The position numbers were made by a program, and so were the translations under genes. Positions 43,364-51,081 of a stretch of DNA of 64,000 nucleotides are shown piece by piece. The notes under the pieces are model-generated. The model saw only the letters and a list, made by a program, of their open reading frames with translations. It was not told the DNA's origin and did no database searches. The stretch's first letter is position 1. Each line of letters starts with the position of its first letter. This DNA comes from AC-56 sp963702195 (lineage in GTDB: Bacteria; Actinomycetota; Thermoleophilia; Solirubrobacterales; 70-9), in assembly GCA_963702195.1 (NCBI GenBank), contig OY969725.1, forward strand, positions 3,100,001 to 3,164,000, given 5' to 3'.

Positions 43364-44698
43364 GTGGAGGGAGAGGGCGCAGTCGCGACCGCCGAGGGCT
43401 CCGAGGCCGTCGACCTGCTGCAGCGGCTGCTGCGGATCAACACCGTCAACCCGCCCGGGAACGAGCAGCCGGCGCAGGAGCTGCTCGCCGACACGCTCAC
43501 GGACGCCGGATTCGAGTGCGAGCTCCTGGCCGCGGAGGAGGGACGGCCCAACCTCGTGGCGCGCCTGCGCGGGGAGAGCCCGGGGCCCACGCTTTGCCTG
43601 CTTGGCCACGTCGACACGGTGCCCGCCGAGCCGTCGGAGTGGAGCTTCGACCCGTGGGCCGGCGACGTGGTGGACGGCGAGATCCGGGGGCGCGGCGCGC
43701 AGGACATGAAGGATCAGGTCGCCGCCGAGGTGGGGGCCGCGGCGACCCTGGGGCGCGACGGCTGGAGGCCGCCGTCCGGCGAGCTCCTGGTGGTGGCGAC
43801 CGCCGACGAGGAGATGGGTGCGGCGGCCGGCGCCCAATGGCTCTGCCGCGAGCACCCCGACCGCGTCCGCTGCGATTACGTGCTGAACGAGGGCGGGGGC
43901 GTCGCCTTCGAGGTCGACGGGCGGCGCTTTTACACGCTGTGCGTCGGCGAGAAGGGTGTGTTCCGCTTCCTGGTTCAGACCCACGGCCGTGCCGGTCACG
44001 CGTCGACGCCGGCCCTCGGCGACAACGCGCTGCTCAAGCTGGCGCCGCTGCTGGAGCGCCTGCGCTCCCAGCCGCCGGTCGCCAAGACGCCGGAGGCGAT
44101 CGAGTTCGCCTCGGCGCTGCGCCGCGAGGACATCGCCGCCGATCCGGATCAGCTGGACGACGCGGTCGCGCGGCTGCGAGCGGAAGCGCCTGAGGTGGTC
44201 GCGTACCTGGTCGACCCCATGCTCGGGGTCACCCTCGTTCCGACCAAGGCCCGGGCGTCGGAGAAGGAGAACGTCATCCCGTCGATGGCGGAGACCCTCG
44301 TCGACTGCCGCGTCCCGCCCGGAATGGAGGAGCCGGAGGTCCGCGCCCAGGCCGAGGAGATTCTCGGCGGTGACGGTTACTCGCTCGAGTTTGTGGAACA
44401 CGTCGTCGGGAACCGCTCGCCCTCGCACTCGCCGCTCCGCGACGTGATCGAGGCGTGGCTCGGCGACAACGACCCCGGCGCGACCCTCGTCCCGATCGTC
44501 ATGGCCGGGTTCAGCGACAGCCACTGGTTCCGCAAGGCGTTCGACGCGGCGACCGTCTACGGCTTCTGCCCGCAACGCGAGTTCTCGCTGCTCGAGGCGG
44601 CGCCGCTCGTGCACAGCGCCGACGAGCGGGCGGCCGTCTCCGACATCGAGTTCGCCGCTCGGTTCTACCGCGACACGATCCAGCGGGTGCTGGAGTGA
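43364..44698 (+). CDS. M20-family metallopeptidase (ArgE/DapE/Acy1-like)
   Basis: A 444-residue zinc hydrolase. INTVNPPGNE is followed by LCLLGHVDTVPAEPSEW (first zinc ligands His and Asp), IRGRGAQDMKDQVAAE (bridging Asp), ATADEEMGAAAGAQW (catalytic EE) and a dimerisation domain with KGVFRFLVQTHGRAGHASTP. The late C-terminal metal His is in LVHSADE. The substrate class (acyl-amino acid, succinyl-diaminopimelate or dipeptide) cannot be fixed. The start is GTG at 43364, leaderless type. Its stop overlaps the GTG of the DUF1385 gene (GTGA). Confidence 0.88.
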   Translation: MEGEGAVATAEGSEAVDLLQRLLRINTVNPPGNEQPAQELLADTLTDAGFECELLAAEEGRPNLVARLRGESPGPTLCLLGHVDTVPAEPSEWSFDPWAGDVVDGEIRGRGAQDMKDQVAAEVGAAATLGRDGWRPPSGELLVVATADEEMGAAAGAQWLCREHPDRVRCDYVLNEGGGVAFEVDGRRFYTLCVGEKGVFRFLVQTHGRAGHASTPALGDNALLKLAPLLERLRSQPPVAKTPEAIEFASALRREDIAADPDQLDDAVARLRAEAPEVVAYLVDPMLGVTLVPTKARASEKENVIPSMAETLVDCRVPPGMEEPEVRAQAEEILGGDGYSLEFVEHVVGNRSPSHSPLRDVIEAWLGDNDPGATLVPIVMAGFSDSHWFRKAFDAATVYGFCPQREFSLLEAAPLVHSADERAAVSDIEFAARFYRDTIQRVLE

Positions 44699-45573
44699 GC
44701 GGCTCGGAGAACGGAGCGTCGGCGGAGCGCATCGTCGACGCGCCCGGCAACGGTGGGCCCCCGAAGCCGCCGCTGCGGCTCGGCGGGATGGCGCTTCGCA
44801 ACGGGCTCCTGATCCACGGCCCGACGGCGTGGGCGGCGGCGGCCCGGACCCCGGACGGCACGATCGAGGTCGCCTCGGGGCCCAAGCCGACGTTCGCGCG
44901 CGGGCCGCTCGGGGCGGTGCCGCTCCTGCGCGGCCCGCTGCGACTCGCCGAGGCGTTCGCCGTGATCCCGATGGCCAGGCGCAGCCTGCCGTCGGCCCGC
45001 CTGCCGATCGAGGACTCGCGCGTTCTGGCGATCGGCCTCAGCACGGCAATGCTCTCGAGCGCGATTCGCCGCCTCGGCCCCTCGACGGTGGCGCGGGAAG
45101 CCCTGATCGCGACGCTCGGCGTGCTGCCGGCGGCGACGGCCCTTCGCGATCGCGACCTGGCCGCGTACCACGGGGTCGAGCACAAGGCGATCGGCGCGTA
45201 CGAACAGGGGAGCCTCGACCCGGCCGACGCGCCGAAGGAGCACGAACGCTGCGGCTCCAACCTGGTCCTCCCGCTGCTCGTGCTGTCGGTGGCTGGACAG
45301 CTGTTGGTGGAGCGGCTCGTCCGAAACCCCGGGCCGGCGGCGCGCGGACTGGCCGGATTGGCCAGTGTCTCGGCGGCGGTCGAGCTGTTCGCCTATGCCG
45401 AGCGCTCACCGGATTCCCCATTGGGCCGCGGGATTCACGCTGCCGGGCACGAGATCCAGCGGGTTCTGTCAACGGCGGAGCCGACGGAGGACCAGCTCGA
45501 GGTCGGCTCGGCCGCCCTCAAGGAGATCCTCAGGGCCGAGGCGAGCGACACGTCTCGTTCAACCACGGCCTGA
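44695..45573 (+). CDS. DUF1385 family membrane protein (YqhQ-like)
   Basis: A 292-residue protein. The N-terminal RLGGMALRNGLLIHGPTAWAAA is the DUF1385 start signature (GGMAxRxG). The conserved YHGVEHKAIGAYE with His/Glu residues and the downstream HERCGSNLVLPLLVL are diagnostic. Several hydrophobic helices lie between. The biochemical role is unknown; the His/Glu/Cys set suggests a metal site. It is coupled to the upstream M20 peptidase by a GTGA overlap, and the FtsH-like protease follows after 52 bp. Confidence 0.85.
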   Translation: MSGSENGASAERIVDAPGNGGPPKPPLRLGGMALRNGLLIHGPTAWAAAARTPDGTIEVASGPKPTFARGPLGAVPLLRGPLRLAEAFAVIPMARRSLPSARLPIEDSRVLAIGLSTAMLSSAIRRLGPSTVAREALIATLGVLPAATALRDRDLAAYHGVEHKAIGAYEQGSLDPADAPKEHERCGSNLVLPLLVLSVAGQLLVERLVRNPGPAARGLAGLASVSAAVELFAYAERSPDSPLGRGIHAAGHEIQRVLSTAEPTEDQLEVGSAALKEILRAEASDTSRSTTA

Positions 45574-45590
45574 GACTGCCGATACCGTTA

Positions 45591-45610
45591 CTGAGCCACT
45601 CAGGGCTCAG
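45591..45610 (+). terminator. Small stem-loop before the FtsH-like gene
   Basis: CTGAGCC-ACTCAG-GGCTCAG, a perfect 7-bp stem with 6-nt loop, located 17 bp after the DUF1385 stop and 15 bp before the FtsH-like ATG. It could terminate or attenuate readthrough. Confidence 0.4.
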
Positions 45611-45625
45611 GCAAGGCACCAACGG

Positions 45626-47197
45626 ATGACTCCTCTCGGAATCCTCGGCATCGACTGGTACGAGTTCCAGAATGACGTCCAGATCTGGGGCCCCCTGCTC
45701 CTCATGGGCGTCCTGGTCTACCTGGTCTGGAGAACCCTGCGGCTCATGCCGCGGACGAAGCCGCAGCAGATCACGCCGCGCTCCGCGAGCTCGGTGACGT
45801 GGGACGACATCGCCGGGGTCGAGGAAACGAAGGACGAGCTCCGCGAGGTCGTCGAGTTCCTGCGGCGGCCAAAGCAGTTCAAGGCCCTCGGCGCCACGGT
45901 CCCCAAGGGCATCCTGCTCCACGGTCCGCCGGGTACGGGCAAGACGCTGCTGGCCAAGGCCGTCGCCCACGAGTCCGGCGCCAACTTCTTCGGGCAGTCG
46001 GCCTCGTCGTTCGTCGAGATGTTCGCCGGCCTCGGCGCCGCGCGCATCCGGCGGCTGTTCAAGCAGGCGCGCGAGCACGCGCCGGCGATCATCTTCATCG
46101 ACGAGCTGGACGCCGTGGGCGCGCAGCGCGGCTCGGACATCTCCGGTGAGCGCGACCAGACGCTCAACCAGCTGCTCGTCGAGATGGACGGGTTCGACTC
46201 GCGGGACAACGTGATCGTGATGGCCGCGTCGAACATGCTCGAGAAGCTCGACAAGGCGCTCCTGCGCCCCGGCCGCTTCGACCGCCAGGTGTTCGTGCCG
46301 CCACCCGACATGCGCGGACGCGAGCGGATCCTCAACGTCCACACCCGCTCGAAGCCGCTCGCCCAGGACGTGAACATGAGGCGCGTCGCCCAGCACACCG
46401 CGGGGCTCACGGGCGCCGACCTGGCCAACCTCTGCAACGAGGCCGCGATCCTCGCCGGCCGCAACAGCCGCGACTTCATCACCCAGGGCGACTTCGACGA
46501 CGCGTTCGAGCGCGTCGTCGCCGGGCTTCAGTCGCGCAAGGTCATCACCGACCACGAGAAGCGTGTCGTCGCGTGGCACGAGGCCGGGCATGCCGTGGTC
46601 TCAGAGCTCTTGCCGAGCGTGGACAAGGTGCAGAAGGTCTCCATCGTCCCCCGCGGCAAGGCACTTGGCTACACGCTGAACCTGCCCCAAGAGGACCGCT
46701 ATCTCAAGTCGCGCGAGGAGCTCATCGACTACATGAAGGTGCTGCTCGCGGGGCGCGTCTCGGAGCAGATCACGTTCGGCCGCATCACGACGGGCGCCTC
46801 CGACGACCTGAAGCGGGTCACGGACATCGGCCGGTCGATGGTCTACGAGTACGGAATGGGCACCTCCATTCGCTCACACCAGGTGCCGGCCGACGACTAC
46901 AACGTCTCGGAGTCCCTGCGCCAGACCCGCGACGAGGAGGTCACGGAGATCTCCGAGGAGGCCTACCGCGGCGCGTACCGGCTGCTGGTCGACCACCGCG
47001 ACCTGCTCGACGAGATCGCCGAGCGCCTGCTCTCCAACGAGGTCATCGAGCACGACGAGATCCGCGAGATCATGGACCGCGACCGCACCCAGCGGGAGCG
47101 GCCATCCGACCGCGCCGAGGACGAGCCCGACCGGCCGCTTGCCGGAGACCGCGCCGCGGCCCTCGTGACCAAGCCCCCCGAGCCCGAACCGAACTAG
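45626..47197 (+). CDS. ftsH: FtsH-like AAA+ zinc metalloprotease, short form with one membrane helix
   Basis: A 523-residue membrane protease. One transmembrane helix (residues 20-38) replaces the two helices and periplasmic domain of classical FtsH (about 610-650 residues). The AAA+ module has Walker A GPPGTGKT (100-107), pore loop SSFVEMFAGLG, Walker B IIFIDELDAVG and the second-region LLRPGRFDRQV. The protease domain has HEAGH at 318-322 and the downstream TTGASDDLKRVTDI with the third zinc ligand. It is fully equipped for ATP-dependent proteolysis, but substrate access from the outer face should differ. ATG 45626 has only a weak AAGG upstream. The PPC-domain gene follows 3 bp after the stop. 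Confidence 0.88.
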   Translation: MTPLGILGIDWYEFQNDVQIWGPLLLMGVLVYLVWRTLRLMPRTKPQQITPRSASSVTWDDIAGVEETKDELREVVEFLRRPKQFKALGATVPKGILLHGPPGTGKTLLAKAVAHESGANFFGQSASSFVEMFAGLGAARIRRLFKQAREHAPAIIFIDELDAVGAQRGSDISGERDQTLNQLLVEMDGFDSRDNVIVMAASNMLEKLDKALLRPGRFDRQVFVPPPDMRGRERILNVHTRSKPLAQDVNMRRVAQHTAGLTGADLANLCNEAAILAGRNSRDFITQGDFDDAFERVVAGLQSRKVITDHEKRVVAWHEAGHAVVSELLPSVDKVQKVSIVPRGKALGYTLNLPQEDRYLKSREELIDYMKVLLAGRVSEQITFGRITTGASDDLKRVTDIGRSMVYEYGMGTSIRSHQVPADDYNVSESLRQTRDEEVTEISEEAYRGAYRLLVDHRDLLDEIAERLLSNEVIEHDEIREIMDRDRTQRERPSDRAEDEPDRPLAGDRAAALVTKPPEPEPN

Positions 47198-47200
47198 CCC

Positions 47201-47662
47201 TTGAGATCGAAGCTGGTGGCCGAGTCCGAGCTGGGGCGCCGCTACGTGCTGGTGCTCGAGCGCGGGGATGAGCTCATGGAGGAGGTGAAGGCATTCGCGG
47301 AGCGCGAGCGCCTGCGAGTGGCCGAGTTCAGCGGGATCGGCGCGGTGTCATCAGCCAAGCTCGCGGCGTTCGACCCCGACGATCGCGAGTACGTGGACAT
47401 CCCCGACCCAGGCCAAACGGAGGTCGTGTCGCTGAACGGGCGGATAACGCTGCCGAAGGACGCGGACCCGGGCAACCCGCCGGCGGAGCGCCAGCTCCAC
47501 GTTCACTGCGTCCTCTCGCGCGAGGATGGGTCGACGATTGCCGGCCATGTCTTCGAGCTCGTCATCCGTCCCACCTGTGAGCTCTTCGTCGCCGAGGCAG
47601 CGGAGCACGTCGCGCGCCGGGAGGACCCCGATTCCGGATTGCCGGTGATCTCGCTCGAGTAG
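47201..47662 (+). CDS. PPC (DUF296) domain protein
   Basis: A 153-residue single-domain protein of the PPC/DUF296 family. The characteristic ISGIGAVSSAKLAAFD-type segment (FSGIGAVSSA), then LHVHCVLSREDGSTIAGHV with the three conserved histidines that bind zinc in bacterial structures, and FELVIRPTCELFV are all present. In plants the domain accompanies AT-hooks; bacterial stand-alone versions have no settled function. The start is TTG at 47201, 3 nt after the FtsH-like stop, so it is probably cotranscribed. Confidence 0.85.
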   Translation: MRSKLVAESELGRRYVLVLERGDELMEEVKAFAERERLRVAEFSGIGAVSSAKLAAFDPDDREYVDIPDPGQTEVVSLNGRITLPKDADPGNPPAERQLHVHCVLSREDGSTIAGHVFELVIRPTCELFVAEAAEHVARREDPDSGLPVISLE

Positions 47663-47707
47663 AGAGGGTCCCGGGATCTCAGGTACGAGCCCATAGACTC
47701 ACGCGCG

Positions 47708-48121
47708 GTGTTCGGACTCATCGACCACGTCGGCCTGGCGGTGTCGGACCTCGACCGCGCGATGGCCCTGTACGAGGGGACGTTCGGCATGCCGCTCGTC
47801 CACCGCGAGATCGTCGAGGAGCAGGGCGTCGAGGCGGTGCTGCTGGACGTCGGCGACGGCCACGTCGAGCTGCTCTCGCCGCTCGGCCCCGAGACGGTGG
47901 TCGGGAAGTTCATCGAAAAGCGCGGCGAGGGCCTGCACCACGTCGCCTACCGGGTGGACGACATCGATGCGACGCTCGCCCGGCTCAAGGAGGCCGGCGT
48001 CGCGCTCATCGACTCCGAGGCGCGGATCGGGATCCGCGGGAGCCGGGTCGCGTTCGTTCACCCGAAGTCGACGGGCAGCGTGCTCACGGAGCTCGTCGAG
48101 CCTGCCGCAGACCACGGATAG
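47708..48121 (+). CDS. mce: Methylmalonyl-CoA epimerase
   Basis: A 137-residue vicinal-oxygen-chelate protein. IDHVGLAVSDLDRAMALYE starts the first beta-alpha-beta-beta-beta unit (metal His), GHVELLSPL and GEGLHHVAYRVDDID supply Glu and His ligands, and TELVEP the last Glu, matching methylmalonyl-CoA epimerase. It interconverts (2S)- and (2R)-methylmalonyl-CoA in propionate metabolism. The start is GTG at 47708 with TAGACT 8 nt upstream and no Shine-Dalgarno. The mutase genes are not in the window. Confidence 0.88.
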   Translation: MFGLIDHVGLAVSDLDRAMALYEGTFGMPLVHREIVEEQGVEAVLLDVGDGHVELLSPLGPETVVGKFIEKRGEGLHHVAYRVDDIDATLARLKEAGVALIDSEARIGIRGSRVAFVHPKSTGSVLTELVEPAADHG

Positions 48122-48129
48122 GAGGCGAG

Positions 48130-48351
48130 ATGGCGGAGATGAAGCGGATCGAGGTGGGCTTCGCGGGCGGACAGGTGATGTCCGCGCGCGTGACCAACGA
48201 TGCCCTCCAAACGTTGCGCGATGCCGTGCAGCGCGGGCATGGCTGGCACGATCTCGAGGCCGAGGACGGGCCGGTCACGCTCAATACCGAGCAGGTCGTC
48301 TTCGTCCGCACGGCGGCGGCAGCGCACACCATCGGCTTTTCGAACAAGTGA
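48130..48351 (+). CDS. Small conserved protein of unknown function
   Basis: A 73-residue protein, mostly beta-strand by pattern: RIEVGFAGGQVMSARVTND, ALQTLRDAVQ, WHDLEAEDGPVTLNTEQVVFVRT, AAHTIGFS. No motif for a known enzyme. It begins 8 nt after the mce stop, with GGAGGCGAG before the ATG, and its stop overlaps the next GTG (GTGA), so it is part of a three-gene unit with mce and a methyltransferase. Confidence 0.65.
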   Translation: MAEMKRIEVGFAGGQVMSARVTNDALQTLRDAVQRGHGWHDLEAEDGPVTLNTEQVVFVRTAAAAHTIGFSNK

Positions 48352-48950
48352 GGAAGCTGTTTGTGGCCGGCGGCATCGCCGTCCTGGGCGTCGCGCTCTG
48401 GTGGCGCAAGAACCCGTCGGCGTGTCCGTACAGCCAGCGGTTCTGGGTCCAGGCGCCGCATCCCGGGATCACGCGCGACCGCCTGCGGGAGATCCTCGAG
48501 CCGACCGCGGGCGAGCGGGTTCTGGAGATCGGGCCGGGGACCGGCTACTACACCCTCGACCTGGCCCAGTGGGTCGGACACGAGGGATCGATCGAGATCT
48601 TCGACCTCCAGCCGGAGATGCTCGACCACACCGTCCGGCGCGCGCGGGAGCAAGGGCTCTGGAACGTCAACCCGACCCAGGGCGACGCGCAGGAGCTGCC
48701 GTATGAGGACGACTCCTTCGACGCCGCGATCTTGATCACGGTGCTTGGCGAGATCCCCGACCAGGAAGCGGCGCTTCGCGAGATTGCCCGAGTGCTGCGG
48801 CCCGGCGGGCGCCTGGTCGTGGGCGAGCTCTTCGGCGACCCGCACATGGTCACCACGGGGTCGTTGAAGGGACGCGCGGGAGCGGCAGGGCTGCGGTTCG
48901 CCGGCCGCGTGGGCTCCGCGCTCGCCTACTTCGCCCGCTTCGAGGCCTGA
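48348..48950 (+). CDS. Membrane-anchored class I SAM methyltransferase
   Basis: A 200-residue protein. An N-terminal hydrophobic helix (LFVAGGIAVLGVALWW) precedes a compact methyltransferase domain: VLEIGPGTGYYTLDLAQWV (motif I), IEIFDLQPEMLDHTV (motif II), PYEDDSFDAAILITVLGEI (motif IV/post-I) and VLRPGGRLVVGELF. It resembles the UbiE/phosphatidylethanolamine-methyltransferase-like small enzymes, so a lipid or quinone substrate at the membrane is plausible. The start is GTG at 48348, overlapping the preceding stop. Its 3' end overlaps the convergent tetR gene by 25 bp. Confidence 0.8.
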   Translation: MRKLFVAGGIAVLGVALWWRKNPSACPYSQRFWVQAPHPGITRDRLREILEPTAGERVLEIGPGTGYYTLDLAQWVGHEGSIEIFDLQPEMLDHTVRRAREQGLWNVNPTQGDAQELPYEDDSFDAAILITVLGEIPDQEAALREIARVLRPGGRLVVGELFGDPHMVTTGSLKGRAGAAGLRFAGRVGSALAYFARFEA

Positions 48951-49558
48951 CGGCCGCCGTCGACGCCAATCTGGTCGCGCAGCGCCGCCTCGATCGCCTT
49001 GCGGGCTCTTCGGAACGCGGCGGGGTCGCCAAACAGGCGAAAAGCTGAGTTGGCGCCCTGGGCCAACGCGTGGAACTCGAACGCGAGGAGCTTCGGATCG
49101 CGGGCGTCCGCTGCCCGGGCCTGTCCCTCCAGGTACGTCAACCAGGCGCCCACCGCATCCCGAACCCGGTCGCCAACCGCGCCCGGGCGGTCGTCGAACT
49201 CGGCCGATACAGCAGCGAAGAAGCAGCCGCCGGCAAAGACGCCGCGCTCGAGATAGTCGAGGTAGCTGGCGGCGAGGGCACGAAGGCGCGGCGCGCCCTC
49301 GGGCTTCGTGAGCGTGGGCTCGATGACCTCGGCGATGAACCGCTTCGACGCCTCCTCGATCGTTGCCAGCTGCAGCTCTTCCTTGGAGCCGAAGTGGCCG
49401 AAGAGGCCGCTCTTCGACAGCTCGAGGTCGGAGGCCAGCCGCCCGATGGTCAGCCCCTGGAGCCCGTCGGTCGAAGCCAGGTCCACGGCGCGCCCCAGGA
49501 TCGCGTCCCGCGTGCGGCCCGGACGGCGGGGAGGTCGTGTGCTCGTCTTCGTCGCCAT
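48926..49558 (-). CDS. TetR-family transcriptional regulator
   Basis: A 210-residue regulator. The N-terminal helix-turn-helix is typical: RDAILGRAVDLASTDGLQGL, then IGRLASDLELSKSGLFGHFGSKEEL. The ligand-binding C-terminal domain has DYLERGVFAGGCFFAAVSAEFDDRPG, a pattern seen in AcnR/YxaF-like TetR proteins with a TetR_C_6/16-type domain. A TATGAT -10 (49570-49575) lies 11 nt upstream of the ATG. An 18-bp perfect palindrome sits between this gene and the divergent cupin gene and is the probable operator for both. Confidence 0.9.
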   Translation of the reverse strand: MATKTSTRPPRRPGRTRDAILGRAVDLASTDGLQGLTIGRLASDLELSKSGLFGHFGSKEELQLATIEEASKRFIAEVIEPTLTKPEGAPRLRALAASYLDYLERGVFAGGCFFAAVSAEFDDRPGAVGDRVRDAVGAWLTYLEGQARAADARDPKLLAFEFHALAQGANSAFRLFGDPAAFRRARKAIEAALRDQIGVDGGRQASKRAK

Positions 49559-49584
49559 GGCGTGTTCGAATCATACCCCGATCC

Positions 49585-49602
49585 CGCACGAACGTTCGTG
49601 CG
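49585..49602. promoter_or_regulatory. Perfect 18-bp palindrome, probable TetR operator
   Basis: CGCACGAACGTTCGTGCG, fully self-complementary. It lies immediately upstream of a TAGAGT -10 (49604-49609) for the cupin gene and over the expected -35 region of the tetR promoter (TATGAT, 49570-49575), so binding would block both promoters. Confidence 0.7.
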
Positions 49603-49647
49603 CTAGAGTGCGGCCGACCGATTCCACGATCGGAAGGAGACACGCCT

Positions 49648-50049
49648 ATGTCCGGTTACGCCGTAAAGAAGATCGACGACATGGAGGGCATCTACCTGGG
49701 CTCGTTCAAGTTCGCCAGGGCCGAGCTGGGGGTCACCTCGTTCGGCATGGCTGTGATGGACATCCCCGCCGGCTATGCCGACTACCCCGAGCACGACCAC
49801 TCGGAGGACGGCCAGGAGGAGGTCTACCTGGCCCTCCGCGGCTCGGGTGAGATCCAGATCGACGGCGAGCGCCATCCTCTCGACCAGAACACAATGGTCC
49901 GGGTGAGCGCCGGAACGAAGCGCAAGATCCTGCCGGGCGACGACGGCATTCGGGTGCTGGCCCTGGGCGCCACCCCCGGCGAGTCCTACGAGGTATTGGA
50001 GTCCACCGAGCTCGGAACCCCGGACCCGCTGGCTCAGGGCACCGACTGA
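49648..50049 (+). CDS. Cupin-domain protein
   Basis: A 133-residue single cupin. FGMAVMDIPAGYADYPEHDHSEDGQEEVYLALRG contains the metal-binding cupin motif 1 (H-x-H...E), and the second motif is in RVSAGTKRKILPGDDGIRVLALGA, without an obvious last His. It is cytosolic and its function is unknown; small cupins of this type bind ligands or act as isomerases/dioxygenases. ATG 49648 has GGAAGGAGA 8 nt upstream. Expression is probably controlled by the divergent TetR through the intervening palindrome. Confidence 0.8.
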   Translation: MSGYAVKKIDDMEGIYLGSFKFARAELGVTSFGMAVMDIPAGYADYPEHDHSEDGQEEVYLALRGSGEIQIDGERHPLDQNTMVRVSAGTKRKILPGDDGIRVLALGATPGESYEVLESTELGTPDPLAQGTD

Positions 50050-50053
50050 GCGC

Positions 50054-51031
50054 TCAGGCCGCGAGGGCGCCCCACAGGCGCTCCTCGGCCTCCAGCACCG
50101 CCGCGGCTTCATCGGCGACGGCCGCCCACAACCCGGCCTCCGGCGCCTCGGGCTCGCTCGCGCCCTGCGCCGCGGCTGCGAGCGATGTCCACGATGCGGC
50201 CGCGGCCGCGGCCAGTGAGCTCTCCTCGTAGCCGACCTCCGCCAGAAAGCGCGAGTACATGAGCCGGAAGTTGCCGCCCCCGGTTCCCCGGCGCTCGATC
50301 ACCTGGTGGAGGAAGCGGGCGCACCAGCGTGAGTCGTCGGTGGCCTCGGGCCAGCCGCCCACCTCGGCGGCGAAGCGGCGCAGGGCCGGGAGGCCCTGGA
50401 AGTCGCCGAGCTCCGGCTCCAGCATCCCGGAGGCACAGCGGGCAATCGCGCCCGGAGCGGCGGCGGTCAGATCGGCGACCTCCGCGGCTCCGTCGAGGGT
50501 GAACATGTGGCCCTCGAGGGGAAACACGGGGTGATCGCCGTGGCGGGCCTGCTTCAGGCTCTCCAGGCGGGTGGTCTGCAGCTCTTCGAATCCGGTGTCC
50601 GACAGATAGGCGACCTCCGAGTCGTAGCCGGCGAGGACGACGGCGTGCCCGGGAAAGTGCGCGGAGGTCCCGTAATGATCGAGGTAGTAGAGGTCGGTGA
50701 TGAGGATCGCGGGCCGGCCGTCGTCCACCGTGCCGCGGGCGGCGTCCCAGGCGGGGGCCGGATCGTCGAAGGTGGCGAGCCGCAGCGGCGCACCGGTGAG
50801 CTCTACGAACTGCTCCTCGAGCCGGCTGGTCCGCCCGTTGGTGAAGCGGGACGGAGACGAACCCTCGAGGACGACGTAGTAGAAGCTGACGCCGGCGCCC
50901 AGGCCGAGGGCCATGTCTTCGGACATCTCGAGCCCACCGAAGGCGAAAAGGTTTCGCAGCGCCGTCGAGCCACAGTGGTTGCCGGGGACGTGCCGGTATC
51001 CCGGCACCATCCGGGCTGTGGTGGCCGCCAT
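50054..51031 (-). CDS. BtrH N-terminal-like / DUF4872 domain protein
   Basis: A 325-residue protein. The N-terminal part has GNHCGSTALRNLFAFGGLEMSE and GLGAGVSFYY, matching the BtrH N-terminal papain-like fold, with Cys in HCGS as predicted nucleophile and a His in PGHAVVLAGYD. The C-terminal helical half (LPALRRFAAEVGGWPEATDDSRWCARFL...) matches the accompanying DUF4872 region. BtrH transfers an acyl group from an acyl carrier protein to an aminoglycoside in butirosin synthesis. Here no aminoglycoside genes are nearby, so this is an orphan with unknown substrate. It shares a compact divergent promoter region with the PAP2 gene. Confidence 0.75.
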   Translation of the reverse strand: MAATTARMVPGYRHVPGNHCGSTALRNLFAFGGLEMSEDMALGLGAGVSFYYVVLEGSSPSRFTNGRTSRLEEQFVELTGAPLRLATFDDPAPAWDAARGTVDDGRPAILITDLYYLDHYGTSAHFPGHAVVLAGYDSEVAYLSDTGFEELQTTRLESLKQARHGDHPVFPLEGHMFTLDGAAEVADLTAAAPGAIARCASGMLEPELGDFQGLPALRRFAAEVGGWPEATDDSRWCARFLHQVIERRGTGGGNFRLMYSRFLAEVGYEESSLAAAAAASWTSLAAAAQGASEPEAPEAGLWAAVADEAAAVLEAEERLWGALAA

Positions 51032-51038
51032 GGGTCGG

Positions 51039-51044
51039 ATTCTC
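51039..51044 (-). promoter_or_regulatory. -10 element, leaderless-type, for the BtrH-like gene
   Basis: Minus-strand GAGAAT, then 7 nt, then ATG at 51031. It lies 24 bp from the oppositely oriented -10 of the PAP2 gene. Confidence 0.4.
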
Positions 51045-51068
51045 TCGGATCGCCCGCGCTTGCGTCCG

Positions 51069-51074
51069 TATCCT
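51069..51074 (+). promoter_or_regulatory. -10 element, leaderless-type, for PAP2-ychF
   Basis: TATCCT, then 7 nt, then GTG at 51082. Confidence 0.45.
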
Positions 51075-51081
51075 CACGCCG

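Noticed and set aside
42863..44614. 583-codon open frame on the minus strand across the M20 and rarA genes
   Set aside because: It is antisense to two well-supported genes. Its product is arginine/leucine-rich with no family pattern, as expected from the high GC content.
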